From NCBI GenBank assembly GCA_951804985.1, contig OX638132.1, positions 12,505,529-12,569,528 on the forward strand: DNA of 64,000 nucleotides, written 5' to 3'. Source of the stretch: Dryomyza anilis (lineage: Eukaryota > Arthropoda > Insecta > Diptera > Dryomyzidae). Every line of letters begins with the position of its first letter. The stretch's first letter is position 1. Position numbers and translations under genes: made by a program. Of this stretch, positions 22,376 through 34,224 are shown piece after piece. Under the pieces are notes generated by a model, which saw nothing but the letters and a program-made list of their open reading frames with translations, had not been told where the DNA came from and ran no database searches.

Positions 22376-22735
22376 TAATTAAACCTAAGTGTAAATACGT
22401 TTGGAATCAATTTTTATTCTGTATATAATCAAAATCAAGAAAAAATTTATTCTCTAACAAAAAAATATATTTATTCTTGTAGAAATGTATAACAAATGTA
22501 GTTTTCTGATGATGAAGTTGGAAGAATAACTAAATATACAAGCCCTAACATCAGTTATTTTTGCTTAAAAATATCATATGGGTGATTTTTTGTTAAATAG
22601 GACCAATCGGCATGCAAGGCAATCTCGCCAATCGTTTAGATATTCTGGTTGCGGATACTACTTATGTAAGGGAACAAAAATACAATATTTTAGAACCTCA
22701 AGTTCGGTATTTTCTGACTTATGTGGCTCTAACTC
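22376..22735. other. AT-rich DNA, nothing recognised
   Basis: No supported feature. Near 22500 TTTTCTGATGATGAAGT echoes a word at 17245. Confidence 0.35.
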
Positions 22736-23300
22736 CTAAACAAAGCCAAAACGCGGATTCAAATAAGGTGGATTTTAAAAGCTAGGGCTCTTCGAAGAGG
22801 CTGAACAAATCTCTTTGATGACTTTTTTTGATTTTTCAAAAAAATGACCTTGAAACATTTTGGGGCCAATTCAAAAATACGCATAATGTGGGATTTCGTA
22901 AAACGCGGATTCAAAGAAGACGGTAATGGCCCGGTGGATTTTCAAAATCGAAAGCTCTTTTAAGAGGCTAAAAAATTTTTTTGATGACTTTTTTTGTATT
23001 TTTCAAAAAAATTAACTAGAAAAATGTTGGGGCCAATTCAAAAATACGCAGTCAATGGAATTTCGTAAAACTTGGATTCAAATAATACGGTAATGGCCCG
23101 GTAGATCTTAAAAATCAAAGGCTCTTCTAAGCTGAACAAATCTCCTTGATGGCTTTTTTGGATTTTTCAAAAAATTACCTTGAAAAATGTTGGGTCCAAT
23201 TCAAAAATACGCAGTCAATGGAATTTCGTATATGGTATTATACGTTAATGGATTTTACAAATCAAAGGCTCTTCCAAGAGACAGAACGAATATAATATAA
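22736..23300 (+). repeat. Tandem array, ~167 bp unit, about 3.5 copies
   Basis: The block ACGCGGATTCAAA / GGTAATGGCCCGGT / AGGCTCTTCTAAG / TTTTTCAAAAAAA / GGGGCCAATTCAAAAATACG recurs, with landmark positions 22751, 22903, 23070 and about 23236. The first interval is 152 bp and the others are about 167 bp. Monomers differ by substitutions and small deletions, so the array is old. The unit is nucleosome-sized, as in many insect satellites. Confidence 0.85.
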
Positions 23301-23700
23301 GCGAATATAATATGAGCACGCAAAAAAGTTTTTTGTTTTTTTAACCAGCAAAAATTCGCAGTACTTCGGCTGTGTATCCGTTATTAAAATTAACTAACAT
23401 TATGTTTAACGTCATAAGAGACGACCGTACATTTTTTTTTTATAAAATTTAATTAAATTTTCTGTTTGTTTTGAAACATAATTATGGTTAAAAAAACTGA
23501 TTCTCCTACTAACATAATTTTTGTTTTTAAATGCAATTAAAAATAGATGTTAATTTTTAAACATAATTATGTGAAATGATCTTACTCTACTGGACATTAT
23601 AATTATGTTTACACATCTACAATCTGAACAAATATTAAGTCAATTAAAACTAAGAATAATGTAACAATAACATTTAAACATATTTTTTTTTATTTTAGCC
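23301..23700. repeat. AT-rich DNA with ACATAATTATG words
   Basis: AACATAATTATG-like words occur near 23470, 23510, 23555 and 23600 in both orientations, echoing the dispersed repeat at 21997. No element ends were found. Confidence 0.35.
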
Positions 23701-24059
23701 ATCAGTTTGTGATTTTTTAGAAAATGATCTGATGTTGTATATCTTTTGAAATACAAATGGGTTTTGCAAATAATTTACTATTGCTTATATTGTGCTAAAT
23801 TATGATCAAATTTCGTTATTGGTGTAAAGTGGGAAACACTTACTGGGGTAAAGTGGGAAACATAACTTAAGCAATATTTGTTTTAATTTAAAAGGAAATA
23901 TTGTGTTATAGAATTATTTAATTGGATTAGCCAAGAAGAACTTTAATTTTGGCCACAAACCAATGAAAAGCTATATTTTGACTTCACCTGAAATAAGATT
24001 TGAATTGCAAAAAAAGCCGAGAAGCGAACCTTTAACAAGGGTAAATAGAATATATTGGT
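23701..24059. other. AT-rich DNA with a short duplication
   Basis: GGTGTAAAGTGGGAAACACT (near 23820) is followed about 26 bp later by GGGGTAAAGTGGGAAACAT. Nothing else is recognised. Confidence 0.4.
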
Positions 24060-24275
24060 AAAGACCGTCAAAGTCGATTAAAACGATATCCGTATGTCTG
24101 TCTGTAAGTCTGACTGTCTGTTGAAATCACAATTACATGCAAAAGAATAAATTCGTTAACTTATAAAAAAAAACCTTGTCTGGTATTCAATATCCTTCAA
24201 ATCGGTCCGCTGTGACCTATGATTTGATGATTGTCATATGATGACTGTGATATGAGGTATTTCTACAATGTCTCT
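24060..24275 (-). mobile_element. Decayed mini-me-like fragment
   Basis: Read on the minus strand it has the usual order: ATGAGGTATTT-type word near 24250, then a diverged GACCTATGATTTGA / CGGTCC block, then a short CAGA/GTCT stretch near 24098-24122. The match is weak and neither terminus is preserved. Confidence 0.5.
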
Positions 24276-24480
24276 TATAACATTGAAATCTACGGAAGAT
24301 TTTTATTGGACGAAAATAACACCTTTTTACTTTTTTATGGCAAAACAGAGAAATCAACTATCAATTAATTTCTTTTAACCCTTCTATAGCTGTATTTAGA
24401 AATATTAAATGGTTTTTTTTGTCACAGTCAATTAACTAAAATCGACTGGTATATACGGTATATAAAAATCAAAAAAATAT
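24276..24480. other. AT-rich spacer
   Basis: No feature is recognised. Confidence 0.35.
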
Positions 24481-24960
24481 ATTAAAAAATCACCACAAAA
24501 ACAACATCAAAGCCAATATGCAAATAGGTAAAGTGTGGCTGGCAGATGAACCGCAACGACGCGATATGAAAGTGCTTAGCATGACATTGGTCAGAGTGAG
24601 AGAGTGAACGCAATAGAGTGGGGCAGATATTAATAGCTGAGGAGGTGAATTATTGATGGATGGCGATTTCGTTTGCGGTAACTTTAATACCCAAATATTT
24701 GACAAATACAGAAAATCAGATTTGTAAATAATAGAAACAACAACCAGCATATGTAGCCTATGTACAGGTGTTTGTTTGTATGTCTAACGTTTGTCTAAAA
24801 CCTCTCTGGTATGACTGTGTGTTTTGCATAGATTTATGTTGCACATCCGCTGGATTCGGTTTTGCGATACGTTCGTTCGTTCAACACAATTTGCAAACAC
24901 CGCACATTAAGGGTCAAGTGTTTCGTGGTGCCTAAGGAAACCATTAATAGAAACAGCAAC
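24481..24960. other. Unique, less AT-rich block
   Basis: A non-repetitive sequence of moderate GC. The minus frame 24490-24750 (86 codons) is open but has no known motif. Purine-rich runs (GAGTGAGAGAGTGAAC) occur near 24595. This is a candidate conserved non-coding block. Confidence 0.3.
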
Positions 24961-25269
24961 AAAATCACATGATCAAGAACCACAAGAATAAGTAGACTTG
25001 CAATACTAAAAACGATAAATTATCAACATTCTTGGATGAAATGTAGTTTAATATAGAAATTAGCGAATAGTAGATATTGAAATAATTATATTGAACTAAT
25101 AAAACATATGAAATGTACAAAATATATAAAATTCCAATATTAAATTTTGCACCAATAATAAAGGAATTCATATCAGTCGCGTCAAATTGTGTAAAAAGTG
25201 CAAAACAGTTATACCATAAATAGCTAGAAAAACTTTTATACAGTAAAAATGTTAAACCGTTCAATTTCT
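24961..25269. other. AT-rich DNA leading into the 16 bp array
   Basis: No gene is supported. Degenerate ACAGTAAAA words begin near 25190. Confidence 0.4.
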
Positions 25270-25720
25270 ATAAAGTAAAACTTTTATATATCAAACTGTT
25301 ATGAAGTAAAACTCTTATACAGTAAAACTGTTATACAGTACAACTGTTATACAGTAAAACTGTTATAAAGTAAACTTGTTATACAGTAAACTTGTTATAC
25401 AGTAAAACTGTTATACAGTAAAACTGTTATACAGTAAAACTGTTATACAGTAAAACTGTTATACAGTAAAACTGTTATACAGTAAAAGTGTTATACAGTA
25501 AAACTGTTATACAGTAAAACTGTTATACAGTAAAACTGTTATACAGTAAAACTGTTTTACAGTAAAACTGTTATACAGTAAAACTGTTATACAGTAAAAC
25601 TGTTATACAGTAAAACTGTTATAAAGTAAAACTGTTATACAGTAAAAATATTATACAGTAAAACTTGTATAAGGTAAAACTGTTATAGAGTAAAATTTTT
25701 ATACTGAGAAACGGTTGTAC
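25270..25720. repeat. 16 bp satellite with a palindromic unit
   Basis: About 28 tandem copies of ACAGTAAAACTGTTAT, most of them exact between 25380 and 25640, with degenerate copies at both edges. Each unit contains ACAGT and its inverse ACTGT separated by AAA, so every monomer is a small inverted repeat. Scattered decayed units continue to about 25920. Confidence 0.92.
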
Positions 25721-26994
25721 AGTAAAACAGTAAAGAAAAAACAGTAAAGAATAAACCTGTTTTACAGGAAAACTGTTGTACAGCAATACCTAAACTTAGA
25801 TAGTTATATTGCTATACAGTAAAACTGACATACAGTAAAACATGAATGCAGTTATTTATTCTACTGAAAAGTAAAACTATTATATAGTAAAATGTTTCAA
25901 ATTACAACAGTTACAAAGTAAAACTTGTATTCTTTAAATCTTTTTTACGGCAATAATAGTAATCAATAAACTGTCATAAAATTTCACTTTCTTAGAGAAA
26001 AATATAATAAGCACAACATTCTAAAATAAAATAGAAATTAGTAAATTATTCTGTATATATTTATGGCGCAGATTCCAAATCGGTTTTTTCACATTTGGTC
26101 TAGTTTTTGAGACATAATCCATTTTGTATTCTTTTATAAATTTGCTATTTTCATATTTTAAATATTCGAACCAAAGATATGATTTAATACTCAATTTCCT
26201 TTTTTTATAACGAAAGACTATGGGACGAGAGTAACGTAATTTTAAAATATTTTTAATATTTTGTAGTCAAAAAGCATGAAATTCAATAATATTGACGACA
26301 TTTTTACGTCATTCGTTCGGAGTACAGAAAGAGGCCCTATATATATATTCAGCTCAAACACTTAATATAAAATATGCATAAATTACACGAATAACTTAGT
26401 ATTCGCGAAACATCCATGAAAACATTCGCACATAGGTCGCATGAACTTTCGTAAAGTTACGAACTATATATGTGTATATTTGTGAAAATAGTAAACGAAG
26501 AAATTCGTGCATCTGACGATATATGATCAATGAACTCACATACTTTCCCTCTCATATTCTTACTCATACTTTGTAGTAAATAATGCACTAATCGGAGATA
26601 TTTCGACATCGTTATGGTCAATTCCTATATTGGTCCACACACTAAGTAGTCTATTTTTTATTTAATAATCATTTTTAATACATACGCGATCTATTGTTGA
26701 ATTAAATTCAATGTTTTTACGCAGATGCCGACGATATAAAGACAATTTGATCTGTTCTGTATTGCTTTCTTTTTCTTCTTGTTTTCTTCATGTTTGCTCT
26801 ACGAATATAAAATTGTAAAATATACGAATCGTAATAAAAAAATGGAAATGATGTTAAAAAAATAAGAATGCTAAGTTATATTTACAATGATTCGTCTATT
26901 TTACGAATTGTAAATTTACGAAAAAAAAATATTTCGTTATATGTCGCATTAACTATTGTGACAGCTTTTATAGTAAAATTTAATTATGCACAAG
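25721..26994. other. AT-rich DNA, mostly featureless
   Basis: Decayed satellite words run to about 25920. From 26390 to 26930 the words ACGAAT, TTCGTA and ATTCG recur in both orientations with no fixed period. No gene or element boundary is visible. Confidence 0.35.
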
Positions 26995-27105
26995 ATATTT
27001 TAGTAATTTATATTATGAATTGTTACTCACTACATCAATTGTATAATGAATCATGGTTTGACGAAGGAAATTCTTCAATATGAAGAACATTTTTCATTGT
27101 CTGTC
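26995..27105 (-). mobile_element. Fragment of the 15.25 kb foldback family, inverted
   Basis: On the minus strand the order ATGAAAAATGTTCTTCATATT, GAATTTCCTTCGTCAAACC, ATGATTCATTATA parallels the left end of the 15249-16053 element. Only about 110 bp remain, starting from an end resembling AGACAGACAATG. Confidence 0.5.
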
Positions 27106-28822
27106 TAAATGACGTGGTAATTTTACCAGTTTACATCTAATGAATGCGAAATCACGAATTCTTACTTATAATTATTTCACAAGTATCATAATTCAGTTTT
27201 AATTAATTGACAGTTATCAAGATTACAATCATTAAGAACACAAACACATATAGAGTGCGATATCAAGGCACGCATAGGAACACTCAACAGTAGCATCGTC
27301 TTAAAGATTAAAAAAAAAGACAAAAAGTGTAAAAAGATTAAAACAATCAAAAGACTACGAAAAAGTCTAAAGTCTAAATAAAATCAGACAAATGTAAACC
27401 TTAAGAATAGCACTTATTAAATGATTTCATGTGGAAAATAAGTTACTGCAATTTATGCATTTGTAATTTATTATTACACAGGAAGTTTTAAAAATTCTTT
27501 AATTCATTCTTCAGTCAGTCATATAGTAGTCAGCGGTGTCTGCAACCATTTATTCTTGGATAGGAATTGTGTAAACTTAAGTAGTTTGTGGCTCTTTGAC
27601 AAAACCACACGCACAGCACTTACTTAAACCATGTAAACTCACACATTTACTCAGTTAATTTATGCGATGTAGCTGTGCGTAAAATATATTAAAGTTTTTT
27701 CTTTCTTAAATATTAATAATATTATATTAAATTAAATGCATTTTTTTTGTTTTAATAAGCAAGTGATTAAAAAAGACAACTAGATAGCTTAGACCATGGC
27801 ATTATAGGGTTTTATGCGAGGTTTTAAGTAATTTGTTTGTTCAATGTTTGCCATTGTTTGCAGCATATTTTAAAATATTACTTAATTAGCTGGTGCAATT
27901 TGAATTATGATTCATTTACATTACACTTATTTTTATTATATTAATTATATTTATATTAATATTATTTTATAAGTGTTTATGATAAATTAGTCGTAAGCAG
28001 CACAGCAAACAATGGGAAACATTTGTTTGTTAGCTTGTACTGAGGTAGCTAATAATCTCAGAGAGGGTCTTGAAAGTTTAAACGATGTTTTAGCAAAGAC
28101 GTTTCGACATAAAGTGGTAAACGTAAATACAGTATATAAATTATATATATTATATATATAATATATAGGTATACTAATTAAGGACGTGACAAAGCGGGTT
28201 AATAGTCCAACCCTTTATATTGTAAAATTTCACGGCTTTACCAGCTCAACTTTGTCAAAATACATGGTTTACATAGTTTTGTCCATAGCACCAGTAAAGA
28301 GAATGATTAAAACAACCGGTCACAAATAACGTCTTAGAATTGTCATCTACTTGTCGTAGAAATTGTACAAAAGGGGAATAATTTAAATTGAAGTGTGTAA
28401 GACAAATAGACATTTTTAGAATTGACCAATTTGTTTCGCAAACCAACTCTTTGTCCAACAAACTTATTCGGCTCTCTCAACCGCTAATTCGGACAGTCAT
28501 AACTAAAATATTTGTAGTTTGGACTACAACCAATTAGAACAATTTCAAACAGTTTTGAAACAATATGGATTGTGTATTGGATAATTATTCAAGCGACAAC
28601 CAAATACTTATAACAGTTCTGACAACATATTTGTAGTTTTGTTGAAGTTGTTTGTTATAACTAACTTTTTTGTTCTTCCAACCTCATGTCAAAAGAGAAT
28701 TCTTCTCCGTGTAGAACTTTCATTGAATAAATTCAATTGAAATTTATACCTTAAATATGGTGATATCCATTAACATTATTTGATATGAAAAAAAGGCAAA
28801 TGGCTAATTATCAACTCCTGGA
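27106..28822. other. AT-rich DNA, nothing firm
   Basis: The stretch includes an (AT)n-like stretch at 28140-28170 and some less AT-rich sequence at 28180-28480. A minus open frame at 28255-28461 has no ATG start and no known motif. No repeats with clear ends are seen. Confidence 0.35.
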
Positions 28823-29823
28823 TATCGTTGTCGTTCAGTGAACAGTTACTAAGTCAAAAAAATGTAGTATTGAGATAAATGCTTCGAAATATATAAATTA
28901 CCATAACAAATCAGAATATTTTTGGATTCAAATAGTGGTAAGTTTGTAGTATGGACAACACATTCCGCTACAAAATGCAAAAAAAAAATTGTTTGGACAA
29001 AACACATGATCGTTATTGGTTTATTTCTTTATCGTTCAATGAAAAATCACTAAGTCCCATATGAACAGTTGGAGATGAATAATACCTATAACTTAATCCA
29101 AAAATCGTTAAAATCCGACCACTTTTGTGGACTCAGCACGGTTTCATTCAGATTTAGACGTTCAGTGAAAAATCACTAAGTCCTTTATAAATCTGACTGA
29201 TTCTTTACGCCGCTATTTTGGTAATTATATTATTTTATGATAAGGAATGTCGGTCCATTGTTACCTATGATCCGACCACTTATGTTCAAATACCTCATAT
29301 AAAATGTACATATAAAGATCAATTTTTATGTATACGTGTTTAGGTAAACTTTTTTGGTCAAATATATATTGATATCATGCTCAAATACATGATAATAATG
29401 TTTTCCGGCGAAAAGACTTGTGGTTCACAAAAAAAAAAAATCGAAATTCGGTACACCTACCCATTTGTAAATATGGGTATCAAATGAATGGAAATTCTTC
29501 GGCGATTGAATGTTTGTAGTTATTTTCAGGATTCGTGACCTATATATCACTTTGAATGGTAACCACACATATGTGTAGGGTATTTATAGTCGGCTTAGAC
29601 CGACTATAATTTTGATAATCCTAACTATCATAATTACACATACTTTAAAATTTCCCATGTGATCTAACCTTCCCAACTGGTTAACATCTTCGGTTTGGTA
29701 AGATGTTAGAACACCGAAAACTTTTGCAACGTGAAGATGAGTTCGTTTTTATTATAGTGGCATACTTTTCTCAATATTTTCGAAAATTAGATTTAACGAC
29801 TTTTCACTGAACGACGACGATAT
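28823..29823. mobile_element. Foldback with ATATCGTTGTCGTTCAGTG ends
   Basis: Left end ATATCGTTGTCGTTCAGTGA (about 28823) and right end TTCACTGAACGACGACGATAT (ending about 29823) are inverted repeats. The theme CAGTGAAAAATCACTAAGTCC recurs inside, near 29040 and 29165. A truncated mini-me copy sits in the interior. No target duplication was found, so the outer limits are approximate. Confidence 0.58.
29250..29681 (-). mobile_element. mini-me/DINE-1-like element, copy C, 3'-truncated
   Basis: It contains the 5' part of the family on the minus strand: the AACCAGTTGGGAAGG start at 29681, the TATAGTCGG hairpin, the TACCCATA hairpin and the GGTCATAGGTAACAATGG region. It stops at about 29250, before the tetranucleotide array and the 3' end. 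A short deletion has also removed CACCAGGGTATAC next to the GATTCGTGACC word. Confidence 0.78.
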
Positions 29824-29934
29824 GTTCATAATAAATTCACACGGACTGACATACCTTCTATACTTTTCTACAAATTCAGTGATAGATATTTTTCAACAGT
29901 CAAGGGACCAATTATTTAAGAGTACACAGACAAA
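29824..29934. other. Short spacer
   Basis: AT-rich DNA between two elements. No feature is seen. Confidence 0.35.
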
Positions 29935-30170
29935 AAATGTACATCATATAGATGAATTCCGTTCTTTAAACCATGATTCATTGTTTTGAAGACCCATTCA
30001 TAATATCTATGATTAAGGACATTAATGTTATAAATGCGATCATAAATATGTTGAGTACTTGGTAACTGTCAAAAAGGTGTTCTTCAATATGATGAACTAT
30101 ATGTGAAGAATACCTTTCATCATATTAAAGAACCATTGAGCAAAATAACAGGACCAAACATTTCTCATAT
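29935..30170 (+). mobile_element. Left part of a 15.25 kb-family foldback
   Basis: It starts CACAGACAAAAAATGTACATC right after TA and follows 15250-15520: ACCATGATTCATTGT, GACCCATTCATAATAT, GTGTTCTTCAATATGATGA. The right half is absent. It is a truncated copy, with the same TA/CAC start as other elements in this window. Confidence 0.65.
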
Positions 30171-30599
30171 TAAGTACACATGTTACTGAAATATATGCCC
30201 TTTCTGGAATGCAAACATTAAGGTAAATGTTCTTGGGATACAAACATTAACAACCATTTACAATTTTCGTAGGATAAGTTAAGAATCTATAAATTTTTGC
30301 ATCTGCAATATAAAAATGCACACCGAGTCAAAATTTAATTTTCGTTGGGAATATTTATTTCACATTGTAAATATCTGGCTATTCAAGTAGTTTTTCAATT
30401 AGTTAGTTTGAAACTATTTAACCTTTTCCTCTAAAAGAACATAAACAGCTTTCATATTATAATAAAAAATACAGCAATAAAATACTTTTTTTTTTTGGTC
30501 TCGATAAAGGTGCGCTCAAATTTCAAACATTTGTCATCGAAATAAATTTTGCGCTCAAGCTAAATTCGAGTCGTAAAAGAAACCTTTGGCAGTGTTTGT
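30171..30599. other. AT-rich DNA, nothing recognised
   Basis: No gene or repeat is supported. Confidence 0.4.
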
Positions 30600-31545
30600 A
30601 TTATATTATTTTAATTTTTTATTTTGTTTTTATGACGTTATCTGGCCTTCGCGCTACTTTAATGACTTTGCTATTGGGCGAGGTCGGGAATTGACGTAGT
30701 CCCCATGTGGCTCAGAGTACGGCGTGACGGTGTTAACAACAAAGACGAAGACTGAGACGACTGTTGTTTTTTTTCTTTTGAAATGTGGGTAGTATGGAAA
30801 ATGTGGAAGGAAGGAAAACTCATTAAAGTCAATTGGCATCGATTTGACAGTGGCAACTTGCTGGTGCCACCCATACAAATACCAACCACTCGCCCCGTAG
30901 AGCCCTGCTGTCATGCAAAGTATTGTTTTTAGTAAATCGTCAGGGTCGTAAAATTGCGTAGTTCTTATACAAATTTCCAGTGACTTTTGTGATTCTCCAG
31001 ACTAGAGTAGTTGTAGAGAGACAGCGAACTGCGGGACCTCACGGCAGTAGCGCGACATCAGCAGTTTTTGACGTTTGGCACTTTTGACTGATGGCTACGT
31101 TTCTTTCGTAGTTCGTAGATGGTTCGTAGTTTGGGGTTCTAGCGGCATGCATTGGCGTTCGGCTAATGCGTTTGCTAGACTGTAGCATCGTAAAATCAGC
31201 AAGTTTTATGTGCATCAACTACAAGGGTGGCTCATGGCTGATGGTTTCTCATCTTATCGCATCCTTCATCATGAGCGACAAAGTCGTAAAAATTTCGAAT
31301 TGATTTTCTGCTGCAGCAGGAGTCTCTTAAAAATAAGAAAAATAGAAGACAAAGGATTGAGCGGAGCTAGGTGGGTATTCCATGTGGGCACCAACATAAA
31401 AAGGTGTCTTTTTATAGGTCCACGTAGAAGTATTTGTTTTAAGTGGGTGCAAAATGCGCCGAAATCAGGAAAATTTGTAGTGTGTTGCATATTTTTATAT
31501 TTCCTTGATCTTTTACTTCTCTTGCAAATTCATATGTGAATTATT
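30600..31545. other. Unique, GC-elevated block
   Basis: It is among the least repetitive and most GC-rich stretches here. Several frames are open: minus 30654-30914, plus 31210-31539 (109 codons) and minus 31269-31490. None has a recognisable domain and the three compete with one another. A conserved enhancer, a promoter-proximal region or an untranslated exon would all fit. Confidence 0.4.
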
Positions 31546-33100
31546 TATAGTTTATTAATAATATAACGTAAAAATTTATTAACTAAAAAACAGTAATCAT
31601 TACCAGTTAGTAAAAAATGTGATTAAAAAAGTAGTAAATAATAAAAAGGGATTTGATTCAAAATGTATGCTCAATTTATAATATTCCGATAGTCTTCAAG
31701 TTTCTAATCAAGATCTCATTTTTCCTTTTTGGATTTAGCCTTTATTGAGTAATAACATAAATCAAACAAATGACAGTTCTGGTGTTATTCGTTTTTACCA
31801 AGGATTGAACCTAAACAAATAATGGTTTCAGTTTTATCCCTGTATAATTCGTTTGCTACCAATACGATGTACAACAGACAGATATATGAAACACACTGCA
31901 TGTGTCTATTCTAGAACAGCCATTCAGATGGCAACAACAACTTTTTGAACAACAACACCGACTGTTTTGGTTGTTTTTCAAAAATATTTCCGCGAAAAAC
32001 TCGATCACAAGCTTGGATGCTATGTGATTGGATTTGCATTTTTTTCTTTTTGCACGTATGAAAGGGATGAAGTGAAATCAAGAGAAAAAAAAATACACGT
32101 GTTTCTGTTGTTGTGTTCGATTTACCGCTACATAAGGGATCAAAGGAAACATTTAAAAGCACATGCTCGGACCAATGTTAAAAGAAATATTGTTTCTTGT
32201 GGTTGTTTTTGTACAACAAGAAGTTTTTTCTGATTCAAAATTATTTTTTTTTTGTTTTTCTTATTTAAAAAAATCCTTTTTTGAAACGTTATAAAACCAC
32301 AACCGTTTATAACTGTTTAAGATATCAATTTATTTCTGAATTTCTTATAATGATTTTTTATTTTATAATTTTAAGCTGAAATGTGTGTAATAAAAAAAGT
32401 AAAGAAGGTTTGGTAATAAGGAACATAGAGATATTGATAGTACATGTAAGGATAACTTTAGGAATTATAAAAGTAACAGTCGGTATCAGGTAGGGCTTAC
32501 AAAAAAAAAAAACAGTACCGAAAAATCCCCAAATGAAATTCTGGGATAGCCATAAAAATAACGTGCAGATAAAATTAAACTTTTAAAATTTGCAGCCGTT
32601 AGTATATTTTCGTTTGTTTTTTTCATATACCTTGATGATTCATTTAAGTATATACTAAACACCTGCATTAATGAGTTAGAAACGCGTTTCAAGCCATTTC
32701 CTTCTTTTTCAAATACTTACTGTCTTGTACTAATAGCTTCAAAAACAAATACATTGATCAATCGTTTTACAAATGAGTTTAAAACAAAAATTACTGTAGT
32801 GTACTCGCAAAATATTTGTATAGTAGAAAAGTGCTTGAAAAACACTACTCGCTGTAGTAAGCACACCGAGTGCTGCGAATACTCAACTGAGAAAACGAGT
32901 GCAGTGCGTATACGATTACATTAAATAAAATCAGAGATCAGAAATATTTATTAACCTTTATTTCCATTTGGTTTTTCACTGAGAGATATTTTTTTAAATA
33001 AAACAAAGGGTTTGATTGAGATATATGTTATTTAAAAAATAAAGGTCTTTGGTTGAGAGTTATTTCGTCGGTGATACTTCAATACCATATGTCTACATTT
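31546..33100. other. AT-rich DNA, nothing firm
   Basis: The region at 31910-32240 is open on both strands but low in complexity (CAACAACAAC, GAGAAAAAAAA) and has no known motif. No element boundaries were found. Confidence 0.35.
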
Positions 33101-33107
33101 TCGAATA

Positions 33108-33352
33108 CACGCAGAGAAAAAAGATGGTTGTGGTGATCATATTTGAAGATCATCCTACTATGATTGGGGGTTATGGTTGTAGGCAATCATATAAATCTTC
33201 GATGACAATATTGCGTACCATAATATGATCCTCAGTGACAACAGTGCAATTTTCTATAACCATACTATGTTCCTCGGTGACCGTATTGCAATTTCATACT
33301 ACCATTGATCCTACGTAAACATTGATCACATTATGATTATAATCATATTATA
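33108..33352. mobile_element. Probable left part of a TA/CAC-type element
   Basis: TA is followed by CACGCAGAGAAAAAAGATGG, matching the terminal pattern of other MITEs in this window. The body repeats TGATCATATT, ACCATAATATGATCCTC and GACAACAGTGCAAT-like blocks about every 50 bp. No matching right end could be found. The 0.34 kb foldback starts at 33353, probably as an insertion. Confidence 0.45.
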
Positions 33353-33690
33353 GGGTTTTTCAATAAGAGCGCTACAAAAGTTTTTTTTAAGGGTTTTTCA
33401 ACAGGGACGCTACAAAAGTAGAGCGACAGGGACAGAAAACGACGCCATATTTCTTGCCGCTCTTTTGACATTTCTCTTCAGTAAGGTTTGCCATTTCATG
33501 ATGAAAAGATATACGAGTCAACAACGAGTCTAAATTATTAAAATTTACTACCGAAATTAGAATTCGTATATCTTTCCATCATGAAATGGCAAACCTTACT
33601 GAAGAGAAATGTCGAAAGAACGGCAAGAAATATGGCATCGTTTGCTGTCCCTGTCGCTCTACTATTGCAGCGTCCCATTTGAAAAACCCG
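33353..33690. mobile_element. Foldback with GGGTTTTTCAA ends and TTATA duplication
   Basis: The arms of about 140 bp are nearly identical inverted copies: GGACGCTACAAAAGTAGAGC, TTGCCGCTCTTTTGACATTT and GTAAGGTTTGCCATTTCATG have inverted partners ending at 33690. TTATA flanks both sides (33348-33352 and 33691-33695). The left end carries an extra 38 bp in which GGGTTTTTCAA is duplicated (33353 and 33391). It is non-coding. The superfamily is not identified. Confidence 0.75.
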
Positions 33691-33695
33691 TTATA

Positions 33696-34220
33696 TTATG
33701 ATTATTCCTATATTCCTGAAAAATCGGATTGAAAGAAATTATAAATAAATTTTGTATATATATTTTTTTAATTAAAGACACAATTTTAGGTTGCAAACAT
33801 AGTGAACCTATACTGTGCTCGAAGCACAAACACTCTTTATTCGTCCGTGTTTAATCGCGCACAAGAACTTTCGCGTAAAGTGCAGCGTCACTGTCATGAT
33901 GTTGAAAATGCGAGCACACGAGTATACGATTGATAACTGAAATTTGTTATACTTATTTCTATTTAACACGAGGATTTAATGTTATTTATTTCTATATATA
34001 TTTATTTTTAAAAATTATGTTTAAAAAAAACACTCGGCACTACAAAAACTGCTTATCGCCATTGCCAACATCAAAGTTAGTAAGAGAGAGTAAACATGTC
34101 ATTAAGTGAGAATTATATGGTTGTAAATAATAAAATACTATATTATGATCAGTCAATATCATGGTACATTTATCTAATTTATCCGATCAACATATAATTT
34201 AAATAAAAATTATTTTGGTT
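33696..34220. other. AT-rich DNA, nothing firm
   Basis: A less AT-rich patch lies at 33800-33930. ATGATCAGTCAATATCATGG near 34145 echoes the block at 33120-33340. No gene is supported. Confidence 0.35.
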
Positions 34221-34224
34221 AATG

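Noticed and set aside
25270..25720. CRISPR-like array
   Set aside because: Units are contiguous 16-mers with no variable spacers, and the genome is that of an insect.
28255..28461. Minus-strand frame with protein-like composition
   Set aside because: No ATG, no splice context and no recognised motif; not distinguishable from chance.
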